Below, one piece after another: positions 26,721 to 35,405 of a stretch of 64,000 bases of DNA (the stretch's first letter is position 1; each line of letters opens with the position of its first letter). Origin of the DNA: Lachnospiraceae bacterium. GTDB lineage: Bacteria > Bacillota > Clostridia > Lachnospirales > Lachnospiraceae. The translations under genes and the position numbers were made by a program. The stretch lies in assembly GCA_017412055.1 (NCBI GenBank), contig JAFQOW010000021.1:1-64000 (forward strand). The letters run 5' to 3'. The notes under the pieces are model-generated. The model was not told the origin of the DNA. It made no database searches and saw only the letters and a program-made list of their open reading frames with translations.

Positions 26721-27458
26721 ATGCATCATTTTTTTGTAAGCCCTGACCAGATAGATGAAAGGTATGTAACTATAACTGGTGGGGATGTTAATCATATAAA
26801 AAATGTTCTTAGAATGAAGATAGATGAAGAGCTTCTTATAAGCAATGGTCAGGATAAGGATTATTACTGTAAGATTGAATCTATAAGTGACAATGAGATA
26901 AAGGCACTTATATTGGATGAAGAATTTGAAGGAACGGAGCTTCCTACAGAGCTTTATCTTTTCCAGGGTCTTCCCAAGTCAGATAAAATGGAGCTTATTA
27001 TTCAAAAGGCTGTTGAATTGGGAGTTAAGGAGATAATCCCGGTAGCAACAAAAAGATGTGTTGTAAAGCTTGATGATAAGAAGGAAGCGTCTAAGATAAA
27101 AAGATGGCAGGCTATATCGGAGAGCGCCGCAAAGCAGTCAAGAAGAACCATTATTCCAGAGATTTCTTCTGTTATGTCATTTAGGGAAGCTATAAATCGA
27201 GCTAAAGAGTTTGAGCTTGGTATAATTCCTTACGAAAACTTTAAAGATATGACAGAGACAAAGGAAGTTTTAAATAAGGTTCAAAAGGGAATAAAAATAG
27301 GAATTTTTATAGGTCCAGAGGGTGGCTTTGAAGAAAGCGAGATACAGTATGCCTTAGAAAATGGTATACATCCTATTTCGTTAGGTAAGAGAATATTAAG
27401 GACAGAGACTGCGGGACTTGCGATTTTGTCGGTGCTTATGTTTCAGTTAGAGGACTAG
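26721..27458 (+). CDS. rsmE: 16S rRNA (uracil-1498-N3)-methyltransferase
   Basis: A 245-aa SPOUT methyltransferase. The N-terminal PUA-like part has HIKNVLRMK; the C-terminal knot has IGPEGGFEESE and LGKRILRTETAGLAILSVL, which are nearly invariant. It methylates N3 of U1498 in 16S rRNA. GGAGATAAG precedes the ATG. It is in line with prmA upstream and the cysteine desulfurase 18 bp downstream. Confidence 0.93.
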   Translation: MHHFFVSPDQIDERYVTITGGDVNHIKNVLRMKIDEELLISNGQDKDYYCKIESISDNEIKALILDEEFEGTELPTELYLFQGLPKSDKMELIIQKAVELGVKEIIPVATKRCVVKLDDKKEASKIKRWQAISESAAKQSRRTIIPEISSVMSFREAINRAKEFELGIIPYENFKDMTETKEVLNKVQKGIKIGIFIGPEGGFEESEIQYALENGIHPISLGKRILRTETAGLAILSVLMFQLED

Positions 27459-27476
27459 AAAAAAGAGGATAAATAC

Positions 27477-28634
27477 ATGTATGCATATTTAGATAATTCT
27501 GCAACTACAAAGGTTTCAGAGAATGTAGTAAATCTTATGGTAAAGGTAATGAGTGATGATTATGGTAATCCATCTTCTTTACATATGAAAGGTGTAGAAG
27601 CAGAAAAATATATAAAAGAGTCAAAGGATATTATAGCAAAGCTTCTTAAGGCAGATGTTAAGGAAATTATATATACCTCTGGTGGTACAGAGTCTAATAA
27701 TTTAGCTATAATAGGTGCGGCACTTGCTAATAAAAGAGCGGGCAATCGTATCATTACATCATCTATAGAGCATCCTTCAGTACTTGCTACGATGAAGTAC
27801 TTAGAAGATAATGGTTTTGAGGTTATATATTTACCAGTTGATAATAATGGCGTGGTAGATATGGAAGCTTTAAAGGAGGCTATGACTAAAGAAACCATAC
27901 TTGTATCTGTGATGCATGTAAACAATGAGATAGGTGCTATAGAGCCAGTTGAGGAAATATCTAAATTTATAAAATCAGTAAATAATGAAGTGGTTTTCCA
28001 TGTGGATGCAATTCAATCCTTTGGAAAGCTTATAATTCATCCAAGAAAAATGGGTATAGATTTATTATCCGTAAGTGGTCATAAGATTCATGGACCAAAG
28101 GGAATTGGCTTCTTATATGCATCAAGCAAGGTAAAGCTTAAACCAATTATATTTGGTGGCGGTCAGCAAAAGGGAATGCGTTCAGGAACAGAAAATGTTC
28201 CGGGAATAGCAGGTATAGGCTTGGCTGCGAAAGAGGCCTATGGAAATTTTGAAGAAAAAATTTCAAAGATGACAGAGCTTAAGGATTACTTTATAGATAG
28301 AGTTACAGCACTTGAAAATGTATCGGTTAATAGCTGTAAGGGAACTGAAGGTGCACCACACATTATAAGTGTAAGTTTTATAGGTGTAAGAAGCGAGGTT
28401 ATGCTTCATTCCTTAGAAGATAAAAATATATATGTATCATCAGGCTCAGCTTGTTCATCAAATAAGCCATCAGTAAGTGCTACATTAAAAGGCATTGGAT
28501 TAAAGCCAGAGCAGATAGATTCAACAGTTAGATTTAGTTTAAGCTATGATACAACTAAAGAGGAACTGGATTATGCAGTAGATACGATTGCAGGTATGAT
28601 AGAGATGCTTAGAAAGTTTACAAGACGTAAGTAG
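27477..28634 (+). CDS. Cysteine desulfurase (NifS/NifZ-like)
   Basis: A 385-aa PLP enzyme. MYAYLDNSATTK is the family N-terminus, the PLP lysine is in SGHKIHGPKG near residue 203, and the catalytic Cys in SSGSACSS near 326. It removes sulfur from cysteine to form a persulfide. Being 9 bp upstream of thiI, and with ThiI lacking a rhodanese domain, it is probably the dedicated sulfur donor for 4-thiouridine, as NifZ is in Bacillus subtilis (family knowledge). Confidence 0.9.
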   Translation: MYAYLDNSATTKVSENVVNLMVKVMSDDYGNPSSLHMKGVEAEKYIKESKDIIAKLLKADVKEIIYTSGGTESNNLAIIGAALANKRAGNRIITSSIEHPSVLATMKYLEDNGFEVIYLPVDNNGVVDMEALKEAMTKETILVSVMHVNNEIGAIEPVEEISKFIKSVNNEVVFHVDAIQSFGKLIIHPRKMGIDLLSVSGHKIHGPKGIGFLYASSKVKLKPIIFGGGQQKGMRSGTENVPGIAGIGLAAKEAYGNFEEKISKMTELKDYFIDRVTALENVSVNSCKGTEGAPHIISVSFIGVRSEVMLHSLEDKNIYVSSGSACSSNKPSVSATLKGIGLKPEQIDSTVRFSLSYDTTKEELDYAVDTIAGMIEMLRKFTRRK

Positions 28635-28643
28635 GAGGCCATT

Positions 28644-29825
28644 ATGGAATTTAAATCATTTTTAATTAAATATGCAGAAATTGGTGTAAAGGGAAAGAAC
28701 AGATATTTATTTGAGGATGCCCTTGTATCAAATATTGCAAAATCTTTAAAGAAGTCAGCAGAGGGTGATTTCAGAGTTCATAAGGAAGATGGAAGAATCT
28801 ATGTAGATGCATTAAGCAGTTATGATTATGATGAAGTAATATATGCTCTTACTCATGTATTTGGTATCGTAGGAGTATGTCCTATGATTCAGATAGAGGA
28901 TGAAGGCTTTGAGGATTTGAAAGCAAAGGTAGTAGCTTATATGGATGAAATGTATCCAGATAAAAATATTACTTTTAAAGTAAATGCAAGAAGAGCAAGA
29001 AAGAATTATCCTCTTGATTCTATGGCAATTAACTGTGACGTAGGAGAGGCTATTTTAAATGCATTCCCAGAGATTAAAGTAGATGTGCGTAATCCAAAGG
29101 TTATGCTGAATATTGAGATAAGAAAACATATTAATATTTATTCAGAGATTATTCCAGGACCAGGAGGAATGCCAGTAGGAACAGCTGGAAAAGCAATGCT
29201 TTTACTTTCAGGTGGAATCGATAGTCCTGTTGCAGGTTATATGATAGCAAAAAGAGGTGTGGAGCTTGAGGCAGTATATTTCCATACACCACCATATACA
29301 TCAGAGAGAGCAAAGCAAAAAGTAGTGGACCTAGCAGAAAAGGTAGCAGCATATGCAGGCAATATAAAGCTTAATGTAGTTAACTTTACAGATATTCAGA
29401 TGTATATATATGAGAAATGTCCACATGAACAGCTTACTATTATAATGAAACGTGTAATGTATAAAATTGCTGAGAAGCTTGCAAAGCAAAATGGAGCATT
29501 AGGACTCGTTACAGGTGAAAGCATTGGACAGGTATCAAGCCAGACAATGCAGTCCCTTATGGTAATTGATGAGAATACAGATATGCCAGTATATCGTCCT
29601 GTTATCGCATTTGACAAGCAGGAAATCGTAGATATATCACTGAAGATAGACACATATGATATCTCAACACAGCCATACGAAGACTGTTGTACAACTTTCG
29701 TGGCAAAGCACCCGGTAACAAAGCCAAACTTAAATGTAATCAAGCATTCGGAATTAAAGCTAGCTGAAAAAATTGATGAGATGATAGAAGAAGCAGTACG
29801 TACAGTAGAAGTATTGGATATATAA
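28644..29825 (+). CDS. thiI: tRNA 4-thiouridine synthase
   Basis: A 393-aa enzyme with an N-terminal ferredoxin-like/THUMP region (about residues 1-165) and a PP-loop adenylation domain with SGGIDSPVAGYM near residue 190. It lacks the C-terminal rhodanese domain of E. coli ThiI (482 aa). A CC pair in EDCCTTFVAKHP near residue 350 may handle sulfur. It activates U8 of tRNA for thiolation. AGGAGG is upstream; a hairpin and bidirectional terminator follow. Confidence 0.93.
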   Translation: MEFKSFLIKYAEIGVKGKNRYLFEDALVSNIAKSLKKSAEGDFRVHKEDGRIYVDALSSYDYDEVIYALTHVFGIVGVCPMIQIEDEGFEDLKAKVVAYMDEMYPDKNITFKVNARRARKNYPLDSMAINCDVGEAILNAFPEIKVDVRNPKVMLNIEIRKHINIYSEIIPGPGGMPVGTAGKAMLLLSGGIDSPVAGYMIAKRGVELEAVYFHTPPYTSERAKQKVVDLAEKVAAYAGNIKLNVVNFTDIQMYIYEKCPHEQLTIIMKRVMYKIAEKLAKQNGALGLVTGESIGQVSSQTMQSLMVIDENTDMPVYRPVIAFDKQEIVDISLKIDTYDISTQPYEDCCTTFVAKHPVTKPNLNVIKHSELKLAEKIDEMIEEAVRTVEVLDI

Positions 29826-29836
29826 ATGTATGAGCC

Positions 29837-29881
29837 ATGCCGACAGGTTCGTAAGCTTACGCTTACTCACTGTCGCGGCAT
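29837..29881. other. Isolated strong hairpin after thiI
   Basis: ATGCCG and GACAG pair with CTGTC and CGGCAT, with an apical CGTAAG/CTTACG palindrome. It stands just before the thiI terminator and has no coding potential. It may be a repeat unit; no second copy was seen in the window. Confidence 0.5.
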
Positions 29882-29891
29882 TCGCCGTATG

Positions 29892-29953
29892 TAGAGACAA
29901 AAAAATATGCCTGCTTGTGTGCAAGCACACAGCAGGCAATTTTTTTGTCTCTA
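29892..29953. terminator. 62-nt bidirectional terminator between thiI and the HPr-like gene
   Basis: A nearly perfect palindrome. TAGAGACAAAAAAAT is matched by ATTTTTTTGTCTCTA at the base, and GCCTGCT and GTGTGC are matched by GCACAC and AGCAGGC at the tip. It gives a T-tract on both strands and so separates the convergent genes. Confidence 0.92.
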
Positions 29954-29978
29954 CGCACGACTCATTGCTACACGCAAA

Positions 29979-30215
29979 TTACTGACAGATGTATGGATTT
30001 ACAACATCCATAATTGGAGCGATTGAGCTCTCATCAGCGTGAATGCAAAGGTCGATTGGCTTAGATAAATCTAATGAGAAAATACCCATAATAGACTTTG
30101 CATCGATAACATATCTTCCAGATACTAAATCGAAATCTGTATCAAACTTTGTAATATCATTTACAAAAGCCTTTACCTTATCGATAGAGTTTAAACAAAT
30201 CTTAATTGTCTTCAT
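29979..30215 (-). CDS. HPr-like protein lacking the catalytic histidine
   Basis: A 78-aa protein aligned by eye to HPr. The regulatory-serine segment is conserved (AKSIMGIFSL, Ser41 matching HPr Ser46), as is the FDLVSGRYVIDAKS lead-in. At the position of active-site His15 there is a Ser (residue 10, LNSIDKV), and the following conserved Arg is Asp. It therefore cannot pass phosphate in the sugar PTS by the usual route; a regulatory role through Ser phosphorylation or partner binding is possible. AGGAGGG sits before the ATG. It is a single-gene unit with a structured leader. Confidence 0.8.
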   Translation of the reverse strand: MKTIKICLNSIDKVKAFVNDITKFDTDFDLVSGRYVIDAKSIMGIFSLDLSKPIDLCIHADESSIAPIMDVVNPYICQ

Positions 30216-30262
30216 AAAAATACCCTCCTAAAATAAAATAATATTTTAATTAACAAAATGCT

Positions 30263-30323
30263 TGAGGTAAACTTCGTTATGAAAAATAACCTCACCTAGA
30301 TGAAATATTCACCTAGTCTGAGG
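30263..30323 (-). promoter_or_regulatory. Leader of the HPr-like gene with competing hairpins
   Basis: On the minus strand CCTCA and CTAG pair with CTAG and TGAGG (hairpin 1), while the same TGAGGT-GTTAT segment can pair with ATAAC-ACCTCA further down (hairpin 2). The shared TGAGG makes the two exclusive. Neither is followed by a T-tract. No riboswitch class recognised. Confidence 0.4.
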
Positions 30324-30325
30324 AT

Positions 30326-30354
30326 ATCTTAACTTTAAATCAACAAAAAGTCAA
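30326..30354 (-). promoter_or_regulatory. Putative promoter of the HPr-like gene
   Basis: Minus-strand TTGACT (30349-30354), 17-bp spacer, TAAGAT (30326-30331), giving a leader of about 105 nt. Confidence 0.5.
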
Positions 30355-30437
30355 TGTATAATATGTAAAAAAATATTGCATTATTCTGTGAAATATTATA
30401 CATTTCTAATATTAAATTTATTATTTAGGAGGAAAAT

Positions 30438-31778
30438 ATGCGTAAAGTTGCCCTTCATAATCTAGGATGTAAGGTAAATGCATACGAGACAGAGGCTATG
30501 AGACAGGCCTTGGAGGAAAATGGCTACCATATAGTTTCATTTAATGAAAAGGCTGATATATATATAATAAATACATGTACAGTTACAAATATTGCAGATA
30601 GAAAGTCAAGACAGATGCTTCACAAGGCGAAAAAGCTTAATAAGGATGCAATCGTTGTGGCTGTGGGCTGTTATGTTCAGGCAGCAGGAGAAGAGCTTAA
30701 TAAGGACGAAGCCATAGATATAATTATCGGTAATAATAATAAATCAGATATAGTGAACATATTAGAAGCATATTATGAGACAGAAGCTAACAATATGTTT
30801 ATAGAAGATTTAAGTGGAAAGGCTCAGTATGATGAAATGAAGATGACTACTGTAGGTGAACATACTAGAGCATTTGTAAAGATTCAGGATGGATGTAATC
30901 AGTTTTGTACATACTGTATTATTCCATATGCAAGGGGAAGGATTAGAAGTAGAAGTCTTAAGGATTTAGGTGAGGAGATTCCAAAGCTTGCTCAGTGTGG
31001 CTATAAAGAGATAGTGTTGACAGGTATTCATTTAAGCTCTTATGGTAAGGATTTGTCAAAAATAAATGATGATGAGGATAACAAAATAACATTGATAGAT
31101 GCCATAAAGGAAGTGGCAAAGGTTAATGGCATAGAAAGAATCAGATTGGGTTCCTTGGAGCCTGGAATTATCACCACAGAGTTTTTGGAAGAGTTAAAGA
31201 CAGTGGACAAGTTTTGCCCACATTTCCATCTTTCTCTTCAAAGTGGGTGTGATGATACATTAAAGAGAATGAATAGACATTATACTTCTGATGAGTATTT
31301 AGAAAAATGTCAGCTTATTAGAAAATATTATGATAAGGCAGCCATTACTACAGATGTAATAGTAGGCTTTCCCGGTGAAACAGATGAGGAATTTGAAGTT
31401 ACAAGAAATTTCTTAGAAAAGGTTGCTTTTGCAGAGATGCATATTTTCAAGTATTCTAAGAGGCAGGGTACTAAGGCAGCTGTAATGGAGAATCAGGTTA
31501 AGGAAGAGCTTAAGTCAGTAAGAAGTGATGTGCTTATAGAGCTTGGTGAAAGATTGAGAGAGGACTATATAGAGGGCTTTATAGATACAGAAGTGGAGGT
31601 TCTTATAGAGGAGCCTATAATCATAGATGGTAAGCAATATATGACTGGTCATACGAGAGAGTATGTTAAGGTAATTATGGATATTCCAGAGGAATATGTA
31701 GGTAAAATAGTACAAGCTGTCATAAAAGGTCGAAGAAAAAATCAAATTTTACTTGCGAATATGAAAGAAATGTATTAG
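30438..31778 (+). CDS. mtaB: tRNA t6A37 methylthiotransferase MtaB
   Basis: A 446-aa radical-SAM methylthiotransferase. The N-terminal UPF0004 domain has ALHNLGCKVNAYE and INTCTVTN cysteines for the auxiliary cluster. The radical-SAM CxxxCxxC motif is CNQFCTYC near residue 153, and a C-terminal TRAM domain ends the protein. The LGCKVN rather than MGCQMN start points to MtaB (t6A to ms2t6A) over MiaB. AGGAGG lies seven bases before the ATG. Confidence 0.92.
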   Translation: MRKVALHNLGCKVNAYETEAMRQALEENGYHIVSFNEKADIYIINTCTVTNIADRKSRQMLHKAKKLNKDAIVVAVGCYVQAAGEELNKDEAIDIIIGNNNKSDIVNILEAYYETEANNMFIEDLSGKAQYDEMKMTTVGEHTRAFVKIQDGCNQFCTYCIIPYARGRIRSRSLKDLGEEIPKLAQCGYKEIVLTGIHLSSYGKDLSKINDDEDNKITLIDAIKEVAKVNGIERIRLGSLEPGIITTEFLEELKTVDKFCPHFHLSLQSGCDDTLKRMNRHYTSDEYLEKCQLIRKYYDKAAITTDVIVGFPGETDEEFEVTRNFLEKVAFAEMHIFKYSKRQGTKAAVMENQVKEELKSVRSDVLIELGERLREDYIEGFIDTEVEVLIEEPIIIDGKQYMTGHTREYVKVIMDIPEEYVGKIVQAVIKGRRKNQILLANMKEMY

Positions 31779-31829
31779 TATATGATTAGCTAAATAGTGC
31801 GTGTCTAGCTAGAAAGGTTGATTAAGAAG

Positions 31830-32093
31830 ATGAGTGAAGTAAGTAATAATACACAATATTTTAAAGAGGTACAGGAGCCAAAGATAGAGGTTGGACAGGT
31901 GTTAGAGCATGTCTATAATGCTTTGTCACAGAAGGGCTATAATCCTGTTAACCAGATAGTTGGATATATTATGTCAGGAGATCCAACATATATTACATCC
32001 CATAATAATGCAAGAGTAATGATTATGAAGGTGGAAAGAGATGAGCTTATAGAGGAAGCTCTTCATTACTACATTAATAATAAATTAAAGTAA
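31830..32093 (+). CDS. IreB-family regulatory phosphoprotein (UPF0297)
   Basis: An 87-aa protein with the invariant QKGYNPVNQIVGYIMSGDPT and ITSHNNAR motifs of the IreB/YrzL family. In Enterococcus IreB is phosphorylated by the kinase IreK and affects cell-wall stress resistance (family knowledge). The ATG at 31830 is preferred; a TTG at 31818 abuts AAAGG too closely. It is first in the widely conserved ireB-ruvX-DUF1292 operon. Confidence 0.9.
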   Translation: MSEVSNNTQYFKEVQEPKIEVGQVLEHVYNALSQKGYNPVNQIVGYIMSGDPTYITSHNNARVMIMKVERDELIEEALHYYINNKLK

Positions 32094-32121
32094 TAATTTA
32101 TAAATTAAAGGAACGTATAAT

Positions 32122-32580
32122 ATGAGAATAATGGGACTTGATTTTGGTTCAAAAACTGTAGGTGTAGCAATATCTGATGCACTTTTAATAACTGCGCAAG
32201 GAATCGAAATAGTGCGCAGAGAACAGGAAAATAAGCTCAGAAGGACGCTGGCACGTATAGAGGAGCTTATAAAAGAGTATCAGGTGGAGAAGATAGTATT
32301 GGGGTTACCAAAAAATATGGATGGTTCATCTGGGGAACGTGTGGAGAAAACTATGGAATTTAAAGCTATGTTGGAGAGAAGGACACAGCTTGAAGTTATA
32401 ATGTGGGATGAGAGACTTACGACAGTGGCTGCGGACAGACTTATGATGGAAGCTAATGTAAGGCGCGAAGATAGAAAAAAGTATGTGGATAGTATAGCGG
32501 CAACTTTTATCCTGCAGGGGTATCTCGATAAATTATCAATGGAAAAAGGAAGTGGAGTGAGTTATGGTAGAGAAGATTAG
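32122..32580 (+). CDS. ruvX: RuvX/YqgF-family nuclease (pre-16S rRNA processing / Holliday-junction resolvase-like)
   Basis: A 152-aa RNase H-like fold protein. [19 protein letters not shown] holds the first catalytic Asp, [15 protein letters not shown] the second block, and WDERLTT plus [13 protein letters not shown] close the site. YqgF matures the 5' end of 16S rRNA in E. coli; a junction-resolving role has also been proposed. AAAGGAACG precedes the ATG. It overlaps the DUF1292 gene by 17 bp. Confidence 0.92.
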   Translation: MRIMGLDFGSKTVGVAISDALLITAQGIEIVRREQENKLRRTLARIEELIKEYQVEKIVLGLPKNMDGSSGERVEKTMEFKAMLERRTQLEVIMWDERLTTVAADRLMMEANVRREDRKKYVDSIAATFILQGYLDKLSMEKGSGVSYGRED

Positions 32581-32827
32581 TTTTGTGCTTGAGGATACTA
32601 AGGAAGAAGTAGAATTTTACGTAGTAGAGCAGACAAGAGTAAATAATACTGATTACTTATTGGTTACAGAGGACGAGAATGATGAGGAATCAGTAGCATA
32701 CATACTTAAGGATACATCTGATCCTTCTGAAACTGAGGCAGTGTATGAAATAGTAGAAGATGATAATGAATTAGAAGCTGTTTCTAAGATTTTTTCTGAA
32801 ATTTTAGATGATATAAATATAGAATAG
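32564..32827 (+). CDS. DUF1292 protein (YrzB-like)
   Basis: An 87-aa acidic protein with the DUF1292 pattern: [20 protein letters not shown], then [10 protein letters not shown] and EEVAYIL-type strands. Function unknown, but its place after ruvX is conserved through the Firmicutes. The start codon lies inside ruvX, so translation is probably coupled. Confidence 0.85.
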   Translation: MVEKISFVLEDTKEEVEFYVVEQTRVNNTDYLLVTEDENDEESVAYILKDTSDPSETEAVYEIVEDDNELEAVSKIFSEILDDINIE

Positions 32828-32849
32828 AGGTTGTATAGAGAAGAGGTGT

Positions 32850-34541
32850 GTGATTTTGAGAACAGCTAAAACAGAAACAAATGAAAATGTAAAGATTAAG
32901 GTTATACCATTAGGCGGTTTGGAAGCTATAGGTATGAACATAACTGTATTTGAGTACGAAGATGAGATAATTGTAGTAGATTGTGGTTTATCATTCCCTG
33001 ATGATGATATGTTAGGTATTGATTTGGTTATTCCTGATATAACATATCTTAAGGATAATGCCCATAAGGTTAAGGCATTTATTATCACTCATGGACATGA
33101 AGATCATATTGGTTCGTTGCCATATGTATTAAAAGAGGTAAATGCACCAATATATGCTACAAAGCTAACTTTAGGTATAATAGAGGGCAAGCTTAAGGAG
33201 CATGGAATCGAAAAGCTCGTTAAGAAAAAGGTCGTAAAGCATGGCCAGACAGTTACACTTGGTTCTTTTAAGGTTGAGTTTATTAAGGTTAACCATAGTA
33301 TTGCTGATGCAGCAGGTTTAGCTATAACTACACCTGCAGGTATTATCGTTCATACAGGTGACTTTAAGATTGACTATACACCTATGTTTGGTGATACAAC
33401 AGACCTTACAAGATTTGGTGAGCTTGGCAAGAAGGGTGTCCTTGCAGTTATGGCAGATAGTACAAATGCATTAAGACCAGGATTTACACCATCAGAGAGA
33501 AATGTTGGAAAGACTATTGATGGCATTTTTGCGGAGAATACAAAGCAAAGAATTATTATTGCTACATTTGCATCAAATGTAGATAGAGTAAGACATATTA
33601 TAAATACTGCTGCAAAGTATAACAGAAAGGTTATAGTAGAAGGTCGTAGTATGGTTAATATCATCAATACGGCCAGTGAATTAGGATATCTTGAGGTGCC
33701 AGAAGGAACACTCATCGATATAGAAGAGATGAAGAATTATACTGATGAGCAGCTTGTACTTATAACAACAGGTAGCCAGGGTGAATCTATGGCAGCATTG
33801 TCTAGAATGGCAGCGTCAATTCATAAGAAGGTTACTATTAAGCCGGGAGATACAATTATCTTCAGCTCTAGTCCAATTCCTGGAAATGAGAAGGCTGTTA
33901 CAAAGGTTATAAATGAGTTATCAATGCTTGGAGCGAATGTTATTTTCCACGATACTCACGTATCAGGTCATGCATGTCAGGAAGAAATAAAGCTTATATA
34001 TTCTCTTCTTAAGCCGAAGTATTCAATACCTCTTCACGGTGAATATAGACATTTAAGAGGGCAGGCTGAGATAGCAGAATCTATGGGAATTGATAAGGAT
34101 AATATATTTATATTATCATCTGGAGATGTATTAAATCTTAGTCAGGCTGAGGCATTTGTTGAGGATGCAAGAGTTCCAGCAGGTGGAATACTTGTAGATG
34201 GTCTCGGTGTAGGTGATGTAGGTAATATCGTTCTTAGAGACAGACAGAATTTGGCAGAGAATGGTATTATAATTGTGGTTATGACATTTGAAAAATATAG
34301 TAATCAGTTACTTGCTGGACCAGATATGGTTTCAAGAGGCTTTGTGTATGTAAGGGAGGCAGAGAATCTCTTAGAGGAAGCTAGAGCAACAGTCAATGAT
34401 GCAGTTATCGACTGTATTGATAGAAATATCACAGACTGGGGCAAAATTAAGATGGTTGTTAAGGAGACACTTAGCGATTATCTCTGGAGAAAGATAAAGA
34501 GAAATCCTATGATTCTTCCAATCATTATGGAGGTTGAATAA
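32850..34541 (+). CDS. rnjA: Ribonuclease J
   Basis: A 563-aa metallo-beta-lactamase/beta-CASP nuclease. The metal motif is HGHEDHIG near residue 75, later ligands are in HTGDFKID, and beta-CASP motifs include ADSTNA, ITTGSQGE and HGEYRHL. The C-terminal domain contributes to dimerisation. RNase J degrades RNA 5' to 3' and matures rRNA; with SigA-type mRNAs it is the main 5' exonuclease in Firmicutes. The start may be GTG at 32850 or TTG at 32856, the latter better spaced from AGAGG. Confidence 0.92.
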   Translation: MILRTAKTETNENVKIKVIPLGGLEAIGMNITVFEYEDEIIVVDCGLSFPDDDMLGIDLVIPDITYLKDNAHKVKAFIITHGHEDHIGSLPYVLKEVNAPIYATKLTLGIIEGKLKEHGIEKLVKKKVVKHGQTVTLGSFKVEFIKVNHSIADAAGLAITTPAGIIVHTGDFKIDYTPMFGDTTDLTRFGELGKKGVLAVMADSTNALRPGFTPSERNVGKTIDGIFAENTKQRIIIATFASNVDRVRHIINTAAKYNRKVIVEGRSMVNIINTASELGYLEVPEGTLIDIEEMKNYTDEQLVLITTGSQGESMAALSRMAASIHKKVTIKPGDTIIFSSSPIPGNEKAVTKVINELSMLGANVIFHDTHVSGHACQEEIKLIYSLLKPKYSIPLHGEYRHLRGQAEIAESMGIDKDNIFILSSGDVLNLSQAEAFVEDARVPAGGILVDGLGVGDVGNIVLRDRQNLAENGIIIVVMTFEKYSNQLLAGPDMVSRGFVYVREAENLLEEARATVNDAVIDCIDRNITDWGKIKMVVKETLSDYLWRKIKRNPMILPIIMEVE

Positions 34542-34543
34542 TC

Positions 34544-34882
34544 GTGACAGATATAGTAAGAGCTAAAGCTGAAGAGTTAAAGTACGCAATACTAAATAGC
34601 GAAGAGTACAAAAATTTTGATGGATACAGAATAAAATTAAATGAGAATCCTGAGTTAAAGGCAAAGGTTAATGCATTTAGAGCAGGTAATGTTCATTTAC
34701 AGATGCAAAAGGCAAACTATGGCAATGCAGATGTGCAGGGATTTGCCAATGAACATAATGAATTGTTAAGCAACACTTTAGTTAGAGATTTTCTAAATGC
34801 GGAGCTTATACTGTGTAAGATGATAAGAAAGGTTGATTCTATAATATTGTCAGATATAGAATTAGAACTAGACTTTTTATAA
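34544..34882 (+). CDS. YlbF-family regulator
   Basis: A 112-aa helical protein of the YlbF/YmcA (DUF964) family: AEELKYAILNSEEYKNFD ... LNENPELKAKVNAFR ... QGFANEHNELLS. In Bacillus, YlbF with YmcA and YaaT forms the Y-complex that steers RNase Y and influences sporulation and competence. The GTG start is two bases after the RNase J stop, and the ribosome site lies within the RNase J end, a suggestive pairing of RNA-decay genes. Confidence 0.8.
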   Translation: MTDIVRAKAEELKYAILNSEEYKNFDGYRIKLNENPELKAKVNAFRAGNVHLQMQKANYGNADVQGFANEHNELLSNTLVRDFLNAELILCKMIRKVDSIILSDIELELDFL

Positions 34883-34936
34883 GCTTTTGTTTATAATGTG
34901 TAGGATTGCAAATTAATAGATAGGTAGGATAAGCAG

Positions 34937-35392
34937 ATGAATTTAAGGAAAACTGCCATTATGATATTTAGATTAACCTTGAAGATGGTTATCTTAGCAG
35001 CGTTGGTTGCGGTATTTTACGTGGTATGTGTAAAGACATTTGAATATGGTGGAGCTATCTTCTCAGAAGAGCCTATGGATTCATATGGTAAAGGTGGGGA
35101 TGTAGTTGTTACAATTCCTGTGGATACTACTGCTGGTGAGTTAGGTAACATATTAGAAAAAAACGGTCTTATAAAAGACGGTAATATGTTTAAAATACAA
35201 GCATTTTTATATGATCTTACCATTACTCCAGGAACATACACATTTTCTACAGAGAACAATGTGGAAGATATCATAGACATTATTAATGCAAACGCACCAA
35301 AGGAAGACGAAAAGAAAACGGAAAAGAAAACCGAGAAGCAGACAGAAAAGAAGACAGAGAAGCAAGAAGAAACAACTAAAGTAGAGAAATAG
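34937..35392 (+). CDS. MltG-like membrane protein without the catalytic domain
   Basis: A 151-aa protein with an N-terminal membrane helix (about residues 10-32) and an outside segment resembling the LysM-like N-terminal subdomain of MltG/YceG (VVVTIPVDTTAGELGNILEK, GLIKDGNMFKIQAF, ITPGTYTFSTENNVEDIID). The ~200-residue lytic transglycosylase domain with its catalytic Glu is absent. A charged KTEKQTEKK-type tail of about 30 residues follows instead. It may bind peptidoglycan or pair with a partner; no frameshifted remainder lies downstream, where trmR follows directly. Confidence 0.7.
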   Translation: MNLRKTAIMIFRLTLKMVILAALVAVFYVVCVKTFEYGGAIFSEEPMDSYGKGGDVVVTIPVDTTAGELGNILEKNGLIKDGNMFKIQAFLYDLTITPGTYTFSTENNVEDIIDIINANAPKEDEKKTEKKTEKQTEKKTEKQEETTKVEK

Positions 35393-35405
35393 AACGGAGA
35401 TTAGG

